64,000 nucleotides of DNA. Origin: Bacillota bacterium (GTDB lineage: Bacteria; Bacillota; Bacilli; Paenibacillales; NBRC-103111). Positions 1-7,742 of the stretch are shown one piece after another. Below the pieces are notes generated by a model, which saw only the letters and a program-made list of their open reading frames with translations, did not search any database and was not told the DNA's origin. The DNA is taken from NCBI GenBank assembly GCA_023386955.1, contig JAEWIS010000044.1, forward strand, positions 248,001 through 312,000. The letters run 5' to 3'. Position 1 is the stretch's first letter. Each line of letters opens with the position of its first letter. A program made the translations under genes and the position numbers.

Positions 1-1
1 A

Positions 2-1345
2 CCGGGCAACATGGCCTTGGGTGCTGCCGGCAAACCGGAGCTTGCATATGAAGCGGCGCGGATATCCGGCATGGAATTGCGCCAAATGGGCATTAATCTC
101 AACTTTGCCCCTTGTGTGGATGTGAACAATAATCCGGCTAACCCGGTAGTGGGTGTCCGGTCCTTCGGGGAAAATCCGGAGCTGGTTGCTTCATTGGGGG
201 CAGCTGCGGTGAGAGGATATCAGGAGGTTGGTGTAAGCGCTTGCGCCAAGCATTTCCCGGGTCACGGCGACACCGAAGCGGATTCCCATCATGAGCTGCC
301 GTTAGTGCCGCATAGCCGGGAGCGGCTGGAGCAGGTGGAGCTGCCGCCATTCCGGAGTGCTATACTGGCTGGAGTTGATGCAATTATGACGGCACATGTG
401 CGGTTTCCCGCCTGTGATCCCGGCGGAGTGCCAGCTACTTTGTCGCCTGCCATCCTGGGCGGACTGCTGCGGAAAGAGTTGGGGTATAAAGGCGTAATCG
501 TCACCGATTGTCTGGAGATGAACGCCATTTCGCAAACCGTTGGTGTAGGGCGGGGAGCCGTGTTGGCTGTAGCGGCGGGAGCCGACATGGTGCTGGTCAG
601 CCACCGGGAGGACCGCCAGGTGGAGGCGCTGGAGGCGCTGTACACTGCGGTCGAGAGCGGTGAGCTGCCCATGGCGCGGATTGATGAGGCTGTTGGCCGT
701 ATCCTTCGGGCCAAGATATGGCGGGAGGAGGTCTGGCGGCAAACGGAAGCGGCCGGTGTGCGGCTGGTTGGTGATGAGGTGAGCTGCAGATGGGTGGAGG
801 AAACGGCGGAGCGCTGCGTCACTTTGGTCCGGGCAGAGCCAGGTGCACTGCCTCTGCGCGGGGATGCTCCGACTCTGGTGGTTTGGCCGGAGGTCAGGCG
901 AAGCACGGAGGTGGATGAGGTGATTCCCCAGGAGCTCACCCTGGGGCGGGCGTTGGCTCCGTATGTGGCGGATTTGTGCGAGATGGTCATCGGCACGGAG
1001 CCGACGGCGGCGGAGCAAGCGGCAGTGCTGGCGGCGGCGCGGGGCGGCCGCCTGCAGATTGTGGCGGGCGTGTACAACGCCGCCTTTGCTCTGGGGCAGG
1101 CCAGCCTGGTTCAGGCGCTGGCCGCTCTGCCCGGCGCCACGGTCACGGCTGTGGCGCTGCGCAATCCCTATGACCTGCTGGCGATGCCGCAGGTCCATGC
1201 GTATGCGGCCTGCTACGAGAACAGGCCGCCGATGCTGTTGGCCGCCGCCAAGGTGCTGGCGGGCCGGGTGCCGCCGCAGGGCAGGCTGCCCGTCAGCCTG
1301 TCGGCGGAATATCCCGCAGGCTGGGGGATGGACAGCCTGCAGTGA
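2..1345 (+). CDS. nagZ: Beta-N-acetylhexosaminidase, glycoside hydrolase family 3 (5' end outside window)
   Basis: Only the 3' part is present; the reading frame is open from base 2 through the window edge, so the ATG at base 11 is internal. It would remove N-acetylglucosamine from muropeptides or related glycosides during cell-wall recycling. The family-3 NagZ signature is plain: KHFPGHGDT followed by DSHxxLP at about residues 80-95 (the His of this loop acts as general acid/base in NagZ enzymes), and the nucleophile motif VIVTDCLEM at about residue 165. After about residue 250 the chain continues into the smaller C-terminal domain often seen in Bacillota NagZ proteins. No terminator is obvious; the next object downstream is an inverted-repeat element. 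Family assignment is secure; the exact substrate is inferred. Confidence 0.88.
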   Translation, partial: PGNMALGAAGKPELAYEAARISGMELRQMGINLNFAPCVDVNNNPANPVVGVRSFGENPELVASLGAAAVRGYQEVGVSACAKHFPGHGDTEADSHHELPLVPHSRERLEQVELPPFRSAILAGVDAIMTAHVRFPACDPGGVPATLSPAILGGLLRKELGYKGVIVTDCLEMNAISQTVGVGRGAVLAVAAGADMVLVSHREDRQVEALEALYTAVESGELPMARIDEAVGRILRAKIWREEVWRQTEAAGVRLVGDEVSCRWVEETAERCVTLVRAEPGALPLRGDAPTLVVWPEVRRSTEVDEVIPQELTLGRALAPYVADLCEMVIGTEPTAAEQAAVLAAARGGRLQIVAGVYNAAFALGQASLVQALAALPGATVTAVALRNPYDLLAMPQVHAYAACYENRPPMLLAAAKVLAGRVPPQGRLPVSLSAEYPAGWGMDSLQ

Positions 1346-1476
1346 TGGGTGAACTCTGGGGTGTAGCAACGGGACGTGGTATCCACCGGGGAGTGATGAG
1401 GACCCCCAATTGTAGGAAACGCCGCGCTTGTACCCGAAATTTTCACTTTCGATGGTGGCCTATGGACCGTGGCTGA

Positions 1477-1665
1477 TTCTAACGGCGGTGAGCGCCGCTA
1501 TTTCCGGTAAAATAGCCTTTTTGAAAATCTAACGGAAGCAGCAGCCGTTATTTGTTCCTTTTGAAGCAGAAATCTAGGCAAAAGGGCAAAATAGCGGCGC
1601 TGGCCGCCGTTAGAAAAAAAGGAATGGCCAAATTGGCGATATAGCGGCTGTAGCTTCCGTTAGAA
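1477..1665. repeat. FFRR inverted-repeat element, copy 1
   Basis: Two forward units (TTCTAACGG...GCCGCTATTT near 1477 and CTAACGGAAG...GCCGTTATTT near 1538) are followed by two units in reverse orientation (AAATAGCGGCG...CCGTTAG near 1591 and ATAGCGGCTG...CCGTTAGAA near 1641). Total length is 189 bp. The arms can pair into a long hairpin. The same architecture and nearly the same length recur at 12770, 31268 and 31889, with a half copy at 21928. No coding function is visible. Confidence 0.8.
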
Positions 1666-1815
1666 TAAATACCGGCAAAAAAGCAGCAGCGGAACGGTCG
1701 AACGGATGAGCATTTTCCTACCAGATAGAGCTCAGAAACGCTAAAAATCCCTCTTGCGTTTTACAAAAAGCATAGGTATAATTAGTTCTTGTCCGGCAGA
1801 CATACCGGAAGCTAC

Positions 1816-1837
1816 GGGGCCTTAGCTCAGCTGGGAG
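1816..1837 (+). pseudogene. Truncated tRNA-Ala, 5' half only (unit A)
   Basis: Twenty-two bases match the 5' half of tRNA-Ala (acceptor strand GGGGCCT, then TAGCTCAGCTGGGAG). The match stops at the end of the D-arm and runs into unrelated sequence that contains the small palindrome CCGGCATGGCCGG. No partner 3' half with AGGCTCC or similar was found in the window. Confidence 0.6.
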
Positions 1838-1895
1838 TCCGGCATGGCCGGTTACACTACCCCAACGAATTGAATACCAGCGTAAGTTTAGGGAT

Positions 1896-1917
1896 GGGGA
1901 ATTAGCTCAGCTGGGAG
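1896..1917 (+). pseudogene. Truncated tRNA-Ala, 5' half only (unit B)
   Basis: Acceptor strand GGGGAAT then TAGCTCAGCTGGGAG. It stops at the same D-arm base as unit A. Its acceptor strand does not fit the intact tRNA at 1978, but it pairs with the orphan 3' half at 5682-5740 (ATTCTCC, six Watson-Crick pairs plus one G-U). Joined there, the two pieces make a normal 73-nt tRNA-Ala(GGC) plus encoded CCA. Confidence 0.7.
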
Positions 1918-1977
1918 CACACCATGTAGTATTCACCAACCCAGCGAATGAAGTTAAAAAGTAAGGATTAATAATTA

Positions 1978-2050
1978 GGGGCCATAGCTCAGCTGGGAGA
2001 GCGCATCGCTGGCAGCGATGAGGTCAGGGGTTCGATCCCCCTTGGCTCCA
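1978..2050 (+). tRNA. tRNA-Ala (anticodon GGC)
   Basis: A full 73-nt cloverleaf: acceptor GGGGCCA/TGGCTCC with one G-U pair, D-arm GCTCAGCTGGGAGAGC, anticodon stem CATCG/CGATG around loop CTGGCAG (anticodon GGC), T-arm AGGGG-TTCGATC-CCCCT, and discriminator A. CCA is not encoded. It starts 82 bp after unit B and 162 bp after unit A, so the three lie in a regular tandem array, and it is the only intact one. A rho-independent terminator follows directly. Confidence 0.95.
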
Positions 2051-2059
2051 TATAAAAGA

Positions 2060-2085
2060 GTCCGCAAAATATGCGGGCTTTTTTT
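2060..2085 (+). terminator. Terminator of tRNA-Ala
   Basis: Stem GTCCGCA/TGCGGGC with a five-base loop, followed by seven T. Confidence 0.85.
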
Positions 2086-2449
2086 GTGCAATTTTTTGTA
2101 TCCACAGGCTTTCTCCTGATGATGCCGAGAACACTTTCCTCTTATTTTAATGTTTTATGACTAACACTCCCTCAAAATATAATCTGAAAATTGGCAAATT
2201 CGAATAAGGCAATTGAACAAGGTAAAAAGAACTACATAGAGCCTCCTGCATTTGGCAGGGTTCTTTTTGTTTGTCGAATTTGGGAATAATTCCTGGATTT
2301 CGGAGAAGATATAGGTTATTATTACTATAAAGATAACTTGAACTCAACATAAAAAGTAATTTGACAACTTTTTAACTACTACATACTCCAAATCAGTCTA
2401 TGGCTTATAAGTTCTTCAATGGCAGATGCTTGACTTAGGAGGGAGACAG
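2086..2449. other. AT-rich spacer with a possible second terminator
   Basis: No gene is supported here. Bases 2224-2268 can fold with CCTGC/GCAGG and an outer AAAAAGAAC/GTTCTTTTT pairing ending in a T run, which could act as a terminator. Base composition shifts here from the balanced host type to AT-rich, marking the start of the acquired segment. The 5' leader and promoter of the next gene must lie in the last 150 bases; no convincing -35/-10 pair was picked out. Confidence 0.4.
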
Positions 2450-5400
2450 TTGGATATCTTATTTTTACAGTTAAGCGATATTCATATCGAGGACAAAAAC
2501 AGTATAAGTTACTTTCATTTAAAGAAAATTATACACGCAGTACGTGCTCAGAAGCCATTTGATTTTTTGTTCTTAGTTTTGTCTGGAGATATTGCGTATT
2601 CTGGACAAGAACATCAATACGATGTTGCTTATAAAATGGTTGGACGAATAATTAATTTGTTAAAAACTGAATGTGATTTTTATTCAAAAGTTCACATTAT
2701 ATTGGTTCCGGGAAATCACGATGTAGATATGTCAGGATCTCCCCTAACTTCTAAAGAACTTATGGATATGAGAAAGAAAAATAGCTTTACATGGTATATG
2801 AATACAGAATTGGAAAAACAGAGACATTTTTTCAATTTTGCTAATAGGAATAAATTATTTACTTATAATAAATTATTTGAGCACTATACTGTTCAGTTAA
2901 CAAATGATTTTTCTATTGAAATAAATTTAATTAACAGTGCTTTATTTTCTACATTAGAAGAAGACAAAGGACTTCACTTTCTTCCGCAAGATGTCATTCA
3001 AAGTGTGAACAACCCAACTGAAGCTGATTTTGTAATAACAGTTATGCATCATCCATCTGATTGGTTTATTGATACAACAATGCAACCATTGGAAAATGTC
3101 ATATATTCGAAGAGTAGTTTAGTTTTTTATGGTCATGAACATTTTCAGGCTACGTCTATGATTATTAATGAGCAATCAAAAGGAGCACTAATTCACGCTG
3201 GTGGTTGTTTGAGCGAAAAAAATAGATGGGATAATAGTCAATTTATCATAGGTAAGTTAAGTATTATTGAAAAAAAGTATGTATACATTGTAAGCAAGTA
3301 TAAATGGAATTTTACTCAAAACCAATATGAAAGAATGCAAGAAAGTAAGCATTATCTTCCAGATAAACCATCAAGAGAAAGAAACTTAATTATTATTTCA
3401 GATTATAAAGAGAAACTCCTAGTTGACACAAAACAAGAGGCGTTTAAAGACTTTACAAGGTATTTTGTGTTTCCTCGTATGGAAACAATGGAATTACCGA
3501 TGAGTCACACAAGAGAATTCATAACTGATGATGAATTTATAGAAGAAGTTTTGACAAAGAAAAAAGTGATGATAAATGGTCAATATAATACTGGAAAAAC
3601 TACATTATTAAAATGGTTATTCATGCGTCTTATAGAAAAGGGATACACCCCTATACTGTGTGACTCTGAAAACATCCAAGGGAATCCTAAAAGAATAATT
3701 AAAAATTGCTTTGAGGATATATATGGAGATAATGCTTCTGATTTTCAAAGATTTGAGCAAATCTCTAAAGATAAAAAAATATTTTTAATTGATGACGTTG
3801 ATTTAATTAAACCAGATCACTTTGAGAAACTTATAAGTGGAGTTTGCGAGGAATTTTCTTACTTCATATTTGCTTCGAAGCATACGCATAATTTGGATAT
3901 GATAGAACGGATGAAAACTTATTTAAAAACAGCTGATTCTATTCATAAATATCAACTTACAATGTTTTATTCAGATAAAAGAAATCAGTTAATCCAAAAG
4001 GCTGTAGAATGTCACTTAAATGATCAATTTGCTATTGAAAAAGTAACTCAACAAGTTTCTGAACTAATAAAGGCCCAAAAAAGACTTATACGGTTTGACC
4101 CGGATTTTATTTTAAAATACGTAGCATATTATTGTAAAAATGTAGGAGATACTACTACTCGTACAACCAATATATTTAGTAAAGTTTTTGAGGCAAGCAT
4201 AATAAATTCACTTAATAGATACGGTGCAAGAATCTCAGTTGAAAAAGCATTCATGTTGTTATCAGCTATAGCTTATGATGTTCATTTTGGAAAGATTTAC
4301 CCCATTCCTGGAGATGTTATTAAGAATAGTATAGATAATTATAATAAAGAATATGGAGCGAATGTACCGTTTGAGGAAGCGTTCTCATTATTTATTGAAG
4401 CAAAAATAATTATTCCCAACGAGGGAGAAATTGATGGACCACGCACTTATCGATTTGCAAATAAAAGCTACTTAGCTTTCTTTGTTGCCCGTCGATTAAA
4501 TGTGCAATACCATGAAACTGGTGATGATGGAGATCTTCAATATATTATTAAAAATGCATGTTTTGGAATAAACGCTGATATACTGCTATTTATAACATAT
4601 ATTACTGATAATGTTCGAATATTGCGATTTATCTTAGACATGGTTGATAGTTACACGAAAGATTGGGTTGAATTCTCATTGAATAATCTCCCAAATTTTT
4701 TGAAATGGAGAAAAAATCACCGTGTTGATTCACCATCCCCTGATGCCTTTGAACAACATGAAAAGAACGTAATTAACGAGGAAAAGCAGGTACAAAATGG
4801 GATAGAAACAGTTGATTTATATGACTACTCAGATGAAGAAGCTGATAAGGAATTTAACTGTATACTTCGTGCAATCCAATTATTATCAATTGTAGCAAGA
4901 TGTCTTCCCATTTTCGAACACATTATGAAGAAACCAGAGAAGGATAGATTTGTTAAGCAAATATATGAACTTCCCAACAAAATTTTTCGAGTTTGGTCGA
5001 ATTGGGTTGATAAAGAAGCTGAGGAATTCATAAGATATTTTGAGCAACAGCCGGATCATTACTATGTAAAGCAAAGGGCAATGACAACACAAGACATTGT
5101 TCAGGCACTTCAGTGGACAGCTATGTCGTTTCTGTTAGATCTATATAAAATGTCTATGGATCAGGCTACAAAAGAGCATACCCTAAATTATTTTGAAGAA
5201 TATCCTCAAATGGAAACCCAAAATGAACTATACAAATTACAGTATCTTATTGCTTTGGAAGTACAAGGCACAGGTAATAGTTTTGTAACAACTGCCATAC
5301 AACTTAGCGAGAGTACGAAAGAGCCCCTAATACAAACAATGGTTGCTCGTGTAGTAACTACTGCAAGTGTATTTAAAAAAATGCACTTTAAAGACAATCA

Positions 5401-5497
5401 AAGACTTCAAGAAGCTTTTTTTAAAGGAACACAGTCTCGTTCGCTTCGTAGACCCCAAATGCTTTTAATGCAGCGACAAAAACGTAGGGACGAATAG
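2450..5497 (+). CDS. Metallophosphoesterase-NTPase fusion, STAND-like putative defence protein
   Basis: 1015 residues from a TTG at 2450. This start is chosen because AGGAGG at 2437-2442 sits seven bases ahead of it; the in-frame ATG at 2426 lies upstream of that site. The N-terminal 250-290 residues carry all five calcineurin-like phosphoesterase motifs in order: SDIH (D10, H12), SGD (D47), PGNHD (88-91), MHHP (about 205) and YGHEH (about 228). A P-loop NTPase follows, with Walker A GQYNTGKTT at about 377 and Walker B IFLIDDVD at about 443. The remaining 400 or so residues are helical and without a family I recognise. A nuclease-type effector fused to a sensor NTPase is the usual plan of STAND/Avs-like anti-phage proteins; that role is inferred. 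The gene is very AT-rich and lies alone inside a split tRNA gene. Confidence 0.85.
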   Translation: MDILFLQLSDIHIEDKNSISYFHLKKIIHAVRAQKPFDFLFLVLSGDIAYSGQEHQYDVAYKMVGRIINLLKTECDFYSKVHIILVPGNHDVDMSGSPLTSKELMDMRKKNSFTWYMNTELEKQRHFFNFANRNKLFTYNKLFEHYTVQLTNDFSIEINLINSALFSTLEEDKGLHFLPQDVIQSVNNPTEADFVITVMHHPSDWFIDTTMQPLENVIYSKSSLVFYGHEHFQATSMIINEQSKGALIHAGGCLSEKNRWDNSQFIIGKLSIIEKKYVYIVSKYKWNFTQNQYERMQESKHYLPDKPSRERNLIIISDYKEKLLVDTKQEAFKDFTRYFVFPRMETMELPMSHTREFITDDEFIEEVLTKKKVMINGQYNTGKTTLLKWLFMRLIEKGYTPILCDSENIQGNPKRIIKNCFEDIYGDNASDFQRFEQISKDKKIFLIDDVDLIKPDHFEKLISGVCEEFSYFIFASKHTHNLDMIERMKTYLKTADSIHKYQLTMFYSDKRNQLIQKAVECHLNDQFAIEKVTQQVSELIKAQKRLIRFDPDFILKYVAYYCKNVGDTTTRTTNIFSKVFEASIINSLNRYGARISVEKAFMLLSAIAYDVHFGKIYPIPGDVIKNSIDNYNKEYGANVPFEEAFSLFIEAKIIIPNEGEIDGPRTYRFANKSYLAFFVARRLNVQYHETGDDGDLQYIIKNACFGINADILLFITYITDNVRILRFILDMVDSYTKDWVEFSLNNLPNFLKWRKNHRVDSPSPDAFEQHEKNVINEEKQVQNGIETVDLYDYSDEEADKEFNCILRAIQLLSIVARCLPIFEHIMKKPEKDRFVKQIYELPNKIFRVWSNWVDKEAEEFIRYFEQQPDHYYVKQRAMTTQDIVQALQWTAMSFLLDLYKMSMDQATKEHTLNYFEEYPQMETQNELYKLQYLIALEVQGTGNSFVTTAIQLSESTKEPLIQTMVARVVTTASVFKKMHFKDNQRLQEAFFKGTQSRSLRRPQMLLMQRQKRRDE

Positions 5498-5519
5498 CAT
5501 GTCGGTCCTGCCCCGACTG

Positions 5520-5545
5520 GGTCGTTCTCTGATGTAAAAACGACC
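5520..5545 (+). terminator. Hairpin after the metallophosphoesterase-NTPase gene
   Basis: Seven-base stem GGTCGTT/AACGACC, 22 bases after the stop codon. It lacks a T tract, so it is only a weak terminator candidate. Confidence 0.35.
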
Positions 5546-5681
5546 GATTTACAACAGAGTGAAGGCATGTCATCTAGCCACGCTGATGCTACTCGTCTTT
5601 TATTAAAGTATGCCCTAAGGATTGTCCCTTATACTTTATGAGCCAAAATGAATTCAAAAGGGTGTGTAAAGGACTATCCGC

Positions 5682-5740
5682 GGGAGAGCGCATCGCTGGC
5701 AGCGATGAGGTCAGGGGTTCGAGCCCCCTATTCTCCACCA
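5682..5740 (+). pseudogene. Orphan 3' half of tRNA-Ala with encoded CCA
   Basis: Starting at GGGAG (end of the D-arm), 41 bases are identical to the intact tRNA at 1978, including the GGC anticodon. The T-arm differs by one base and the acceptor strand is ATTCTCC, then A and an encoded CCA. There is no 5' half next to it: upstream is unrelated sequence. ATTCTCC pairs with GGGGAAT of unit B at 1896, not with the intact tRNA. A good terminator follows. This is probably the displaced end of the original tRNA gene. Confidence 0.8.
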
Positions 5741-5751
5741 ACACCACACAC

Positions 5752-5775
5752 AAACGGCAGAGATGCCGTTTTTTT
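5752..5775 (+). terminator. Terminator behind the orphan tRNA 3' half
   Basis: Stem AAACGGCA/TGCCGTTT, four-base loop, T run. It was probably the terminator of the ancestral tRNA transcript. Confidence 0.85.
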
Positions 5776-5849
5776 ATCTGTGTTTCCGAGTTGGATACAT
5801 GTTGGTTGCTGTGTGTCGCTCGTATGACGGCGGATAGGAGGCTGTAACC

Positions 5850-6536
5850 ATGAGCGAAGAAACAGAACTGCATAAGGTCAGTGAGGAAACCATGCGCTTT
5901 ATGCGAGGGAAATATGTTTTGGATGAAATGGGTTACGGCAAGAATGAATTAAAATTCCGCAAAGGCGGAAAAACGGTGCTGACTATCTACATACGCGAAG
6001 ACCATTATGATTTTCTCGTTATTTTCGGGAAAGCAGAACGTGAAGGATTTGAAGCTCGGCGCAATGAATTCCCGCAGAGGATACAGGAAATTTACGATAA
6101 GAGCAAAACATACCATGACGGCAAATGGATGTTTATTTCCGTTGCCGATTTACATACGCTCGAAGCTGTCAAGCAGCTTGTATTAATGAAGAAAAAGCCT
6201 AACCGAAAGCCATTTCCGAAAGAGCATGCGGTCTATGCCAGTTGCGGACACCGTTGCGATTTGTGTGTGCATTATAACGGCGGAACAATCAGTGAGGTGT
6301 TCCGGGCGGAGTTGAAGGAGCGGCTGATACGTGTATACGCCGGGGGTGTAGGCGATGGGGGATTCTGGGGCGATGATATGAAGTTATGTGATGGCTGTCA
6401 TACTGGGGGCTTAGATAAAGGCTTTAGCTGCGACTCGTGGAAATGTGCTGCGGAAAATAACGTTGATACATGCCAAAATTGCCATAAAAAACCTTGCGAT
6501 AAGACACATCATTTGTATCAAGAGGCTAAAACCTGA
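5850..6536 (+). CDS. DUF3788-DUF3795 two-domain protein
   Basis: 228 residues; ATG after a perfect AGGAGG. The first 120 residues look like the DUF3788 fold (patterns such as YGKNELKFRKGG and YHDGKWMFI). The C-terminal half is cysteine-rich with CGHRCDLC, CDGCH, CDSWKC and CQNCHKKPC, the DUF3795 pattern, and probably binds zinc or an iron-sulfur cluster. The function of both families is unknown. The two domains are usually separate proteins, so the fusion hints that they act together. It is monocistronic as far as can be seen and lies just outside the tRNA-bounded insert. Confidence 0.75.
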   Translation: MSEETELHKVSEETMRFMRGKYVLDEMGYGKNELKFRKGGKTVLTIYIREDHYDFLVIFGKAEREGFEARRNEFPQRIQEIYDKSKTYHDGKWMFISVADLHTLEAVKQLVLMKKKPNRKPFPKEHAVYASCGHRCDLCVHYNGGTISEVFRAELKERLIRVYAGGVGDGGFWGDDMKLCDGCHTGGLDKGFSCDSWKCAAENNVDTCQNCHKKPCDKTHHLYQEAKT

Positions 6537-6538
6537 GA

Positions 6539-6681
6539 TTCACACAAACACCATTTTTGCCGACGATGTTACATATGTAATTCTTCCTTACGTGTACGAA
6601 CAATATGGAAACTAAAGGGCCTTGCTGCGGAAATATATACGTCTAAGCTTCTTGAAAGTTTGTATGAAGCTGCCGATGAAT
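6539..6681 (+). pseudogene. Possible degraded coding remnant
   Basis: Two short frames read like consecutive pieces of one protein C-terminus: one encodes ...TIFADDVTYVILPYVYEQYGN-stop, and the next, in another frame, encodes ...LKGLAAEIYTSKLLESLYE and then AADE-stop. No start or RBS is visible and no family was recognised. Low confidence; it could be chance. Confidence 0.25.
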
Positions 6682-6737
6682 AGATTATAGGTTCCGAACA
6701 CCGCAATTGCTTCACTAAATAAGATGGAGGATATTAG

Positions 6738-7091
6738 ATGAAGCTTTTAAAAGAAGATGAAATCAGGCAGTTCATTTCTGATGAGGAGCTGCGGGCATTA
6801 TACAATGCCACTATTGAAGATAGTGTCCTGAATGAATGGTTTGCACGGTTTTCATTTCTAAGGCTGAGCGTACATACTCTTCCCGAGAATAAATCAAGTA
6901 TTTACTATAGTATGTATTATTGGTTCATCCAGTTTAAGAAACGGTATGTTGCTCTCATGGGGCCTGACGCAGGAATCGAGCAGCAGGGGTTTCAATTATT
7001 GGAGGAGATAGATCAGGAGCTGGAAGAATCCATTGATTGGGGTATAATCGAAGAAATAGAAAATCTATGTATACAGGGGGAAATCGAATGA
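6738..7091 (+). CDS. Hypothetical protein, first gene of a two-gene operon
   Basis: 117 residues, ATG with TGGAGGA ten bases upstream. Acidic and mainly helical, with no signal peptide or membrane segment. I do not recognise a family. Its stop overlaps the start of the next gene by four bases (ATGA), so the two are translationally coupled and probably act together. Confidence 0.65.
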   Translation: MKLLKEDEIRQFISDEELRALYNATIEDSVLNEWFARFSFLRLSVHTLPENKSSIYYSMYYWFIQFKKRYVALMGPDAGIEQQGFQLLEEIDQELEESIDWGIIEEIENLCIQGEIE

Positions 7092-7543
7092 ATGATTTTG
7101 TAGATAAATGCAGTGATGTGCATGCAGATATGATATCCATTTGTATGGAGTATGTGGAGAATCGGGCAGACAAGGTGTATGTAATTGCTTCTTGTGAAGA
7201 AAGTGTGATTTCCGGCAGCTTCTTTTTTCGCATTCATAATAGGTATGTAGAGTGTCATAAAGTGAATGATGCTTTGGAAGATAGTGAAAAAAGGTACGAT
7301 GTATCTTCCGATCGAATGTTTAAGGTCCTGGATGGACTGTGTGAGGATATAGACCGTATGAAGGAGTTATGCAAGGAATATCATCAGGACATGCCAACAC
7401 AGATGAAGTTAATCTATGATGTTGGGAGCGGCAAGCTTCGGGCCGAGTATCAATATGAACTGGTTTATACTCATGATGACATGAAAACAGCCAACCATAT
7501 TGCGGATGAATGGTTTGAGGAGATCCAAAGCAAATCTCTCTAA
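7088..7543 (+). CDS. Hypothetical protein, possibly DUF600/YezG-like immunity family
   Basis: 151 residues from the ATG at 7088, preferred because it overlaps the upstream stop in an ATGA arrangement and has CAGGGGG upstream. The C-terminal part (MKLIYDVGSGKLRAEYQYEL) resembles the pattern of the DUF600/YezG family, which contains immunity proteins against polymorphic toxins; this is a weak motif-level resemblance. No toxin gene is next to it. A terminator follows. Confidence 0.6.
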   Translation: MNDFVDKCSDVHADMISICMEYVENRADKVYVIASCEESVISGSFFFRIHNRYVECHKVNDALEDSEKRYDVSSDRMFKVLDGLCEDIDRMKELCKEYHQDMPTQMKLIYDVGSGKLRAEYQYELVYTHDDMKTANHIADEWFEEIQSKSL

Positions 7544-7572
7544 TGGATTAGAATGAATGCCACCGCTAATAA

Positions 7573-7620
7573 AAAGGCCGTTAACACATGTGTTTCCTAC
7601 TGTGTGTTTAGCGGCTTTTT
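7573..7620 (+). terminator. Terminator of the 6738-7543 operon
   Basis: AAGGCCGTTAACACA pairs imperfectly with TGTGTGTTTAGCGGCTT and is followed by T residues. Confidence 0.8.
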
Positions 7621-7742
7621 ATATTGTACTGAGCTAAAGCAAATAAGTGGATATGAAAAAAAGGAGGAGAAAGAGTTGGCGTCGAACCTTCTACAAGGGG
7701 AGAAAAATGCTATTTATTAACTATATTTACTGGAGGATACCA

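Noticed and set aside
302..1369. 355-codon frame on the minus strand
   Set aside because: Mirror frame of the GH3 gene, caused by GC-rich third positions; no domain, no ribosome binding site.
1477..1665. Possible CRISPR array from repeated TAACGG units
   Set aside because: Units are in both orientations, few in number and without equal spacers; no cas genes. No CRISPR array was seen anywhere in the window.
2147..2350. 67-codon minus-strand frame in the AT-rich spacer
   Set aside because: Composition-driven; no RBS, and it covers a terminator-like hairpin.
2426..2449. ATG at 2426 as start of the phosphoesterase-NTPase gene
   Set aside because: The ribosome binding site AGGAGG lies downstream of it and fits the TTG at 2450.
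1978..5740. Simple attL/attR model with the intact tRNA-Ala at 1978 as the rebuilt target and 5682-5740 as attR
   Set aside because: The shared 41 bp would suit it, but the orphan acceptor strand ATTCTCC cannot pair with GGGGCCA of the intact tRNA and there is no integrase; unit B fits better. Kept only as a second possibility.
5638..5847. 69-codon frame covering the orphan tRNA half
   Set aside because: It translates tRNA and terminator sequence; no start site support.
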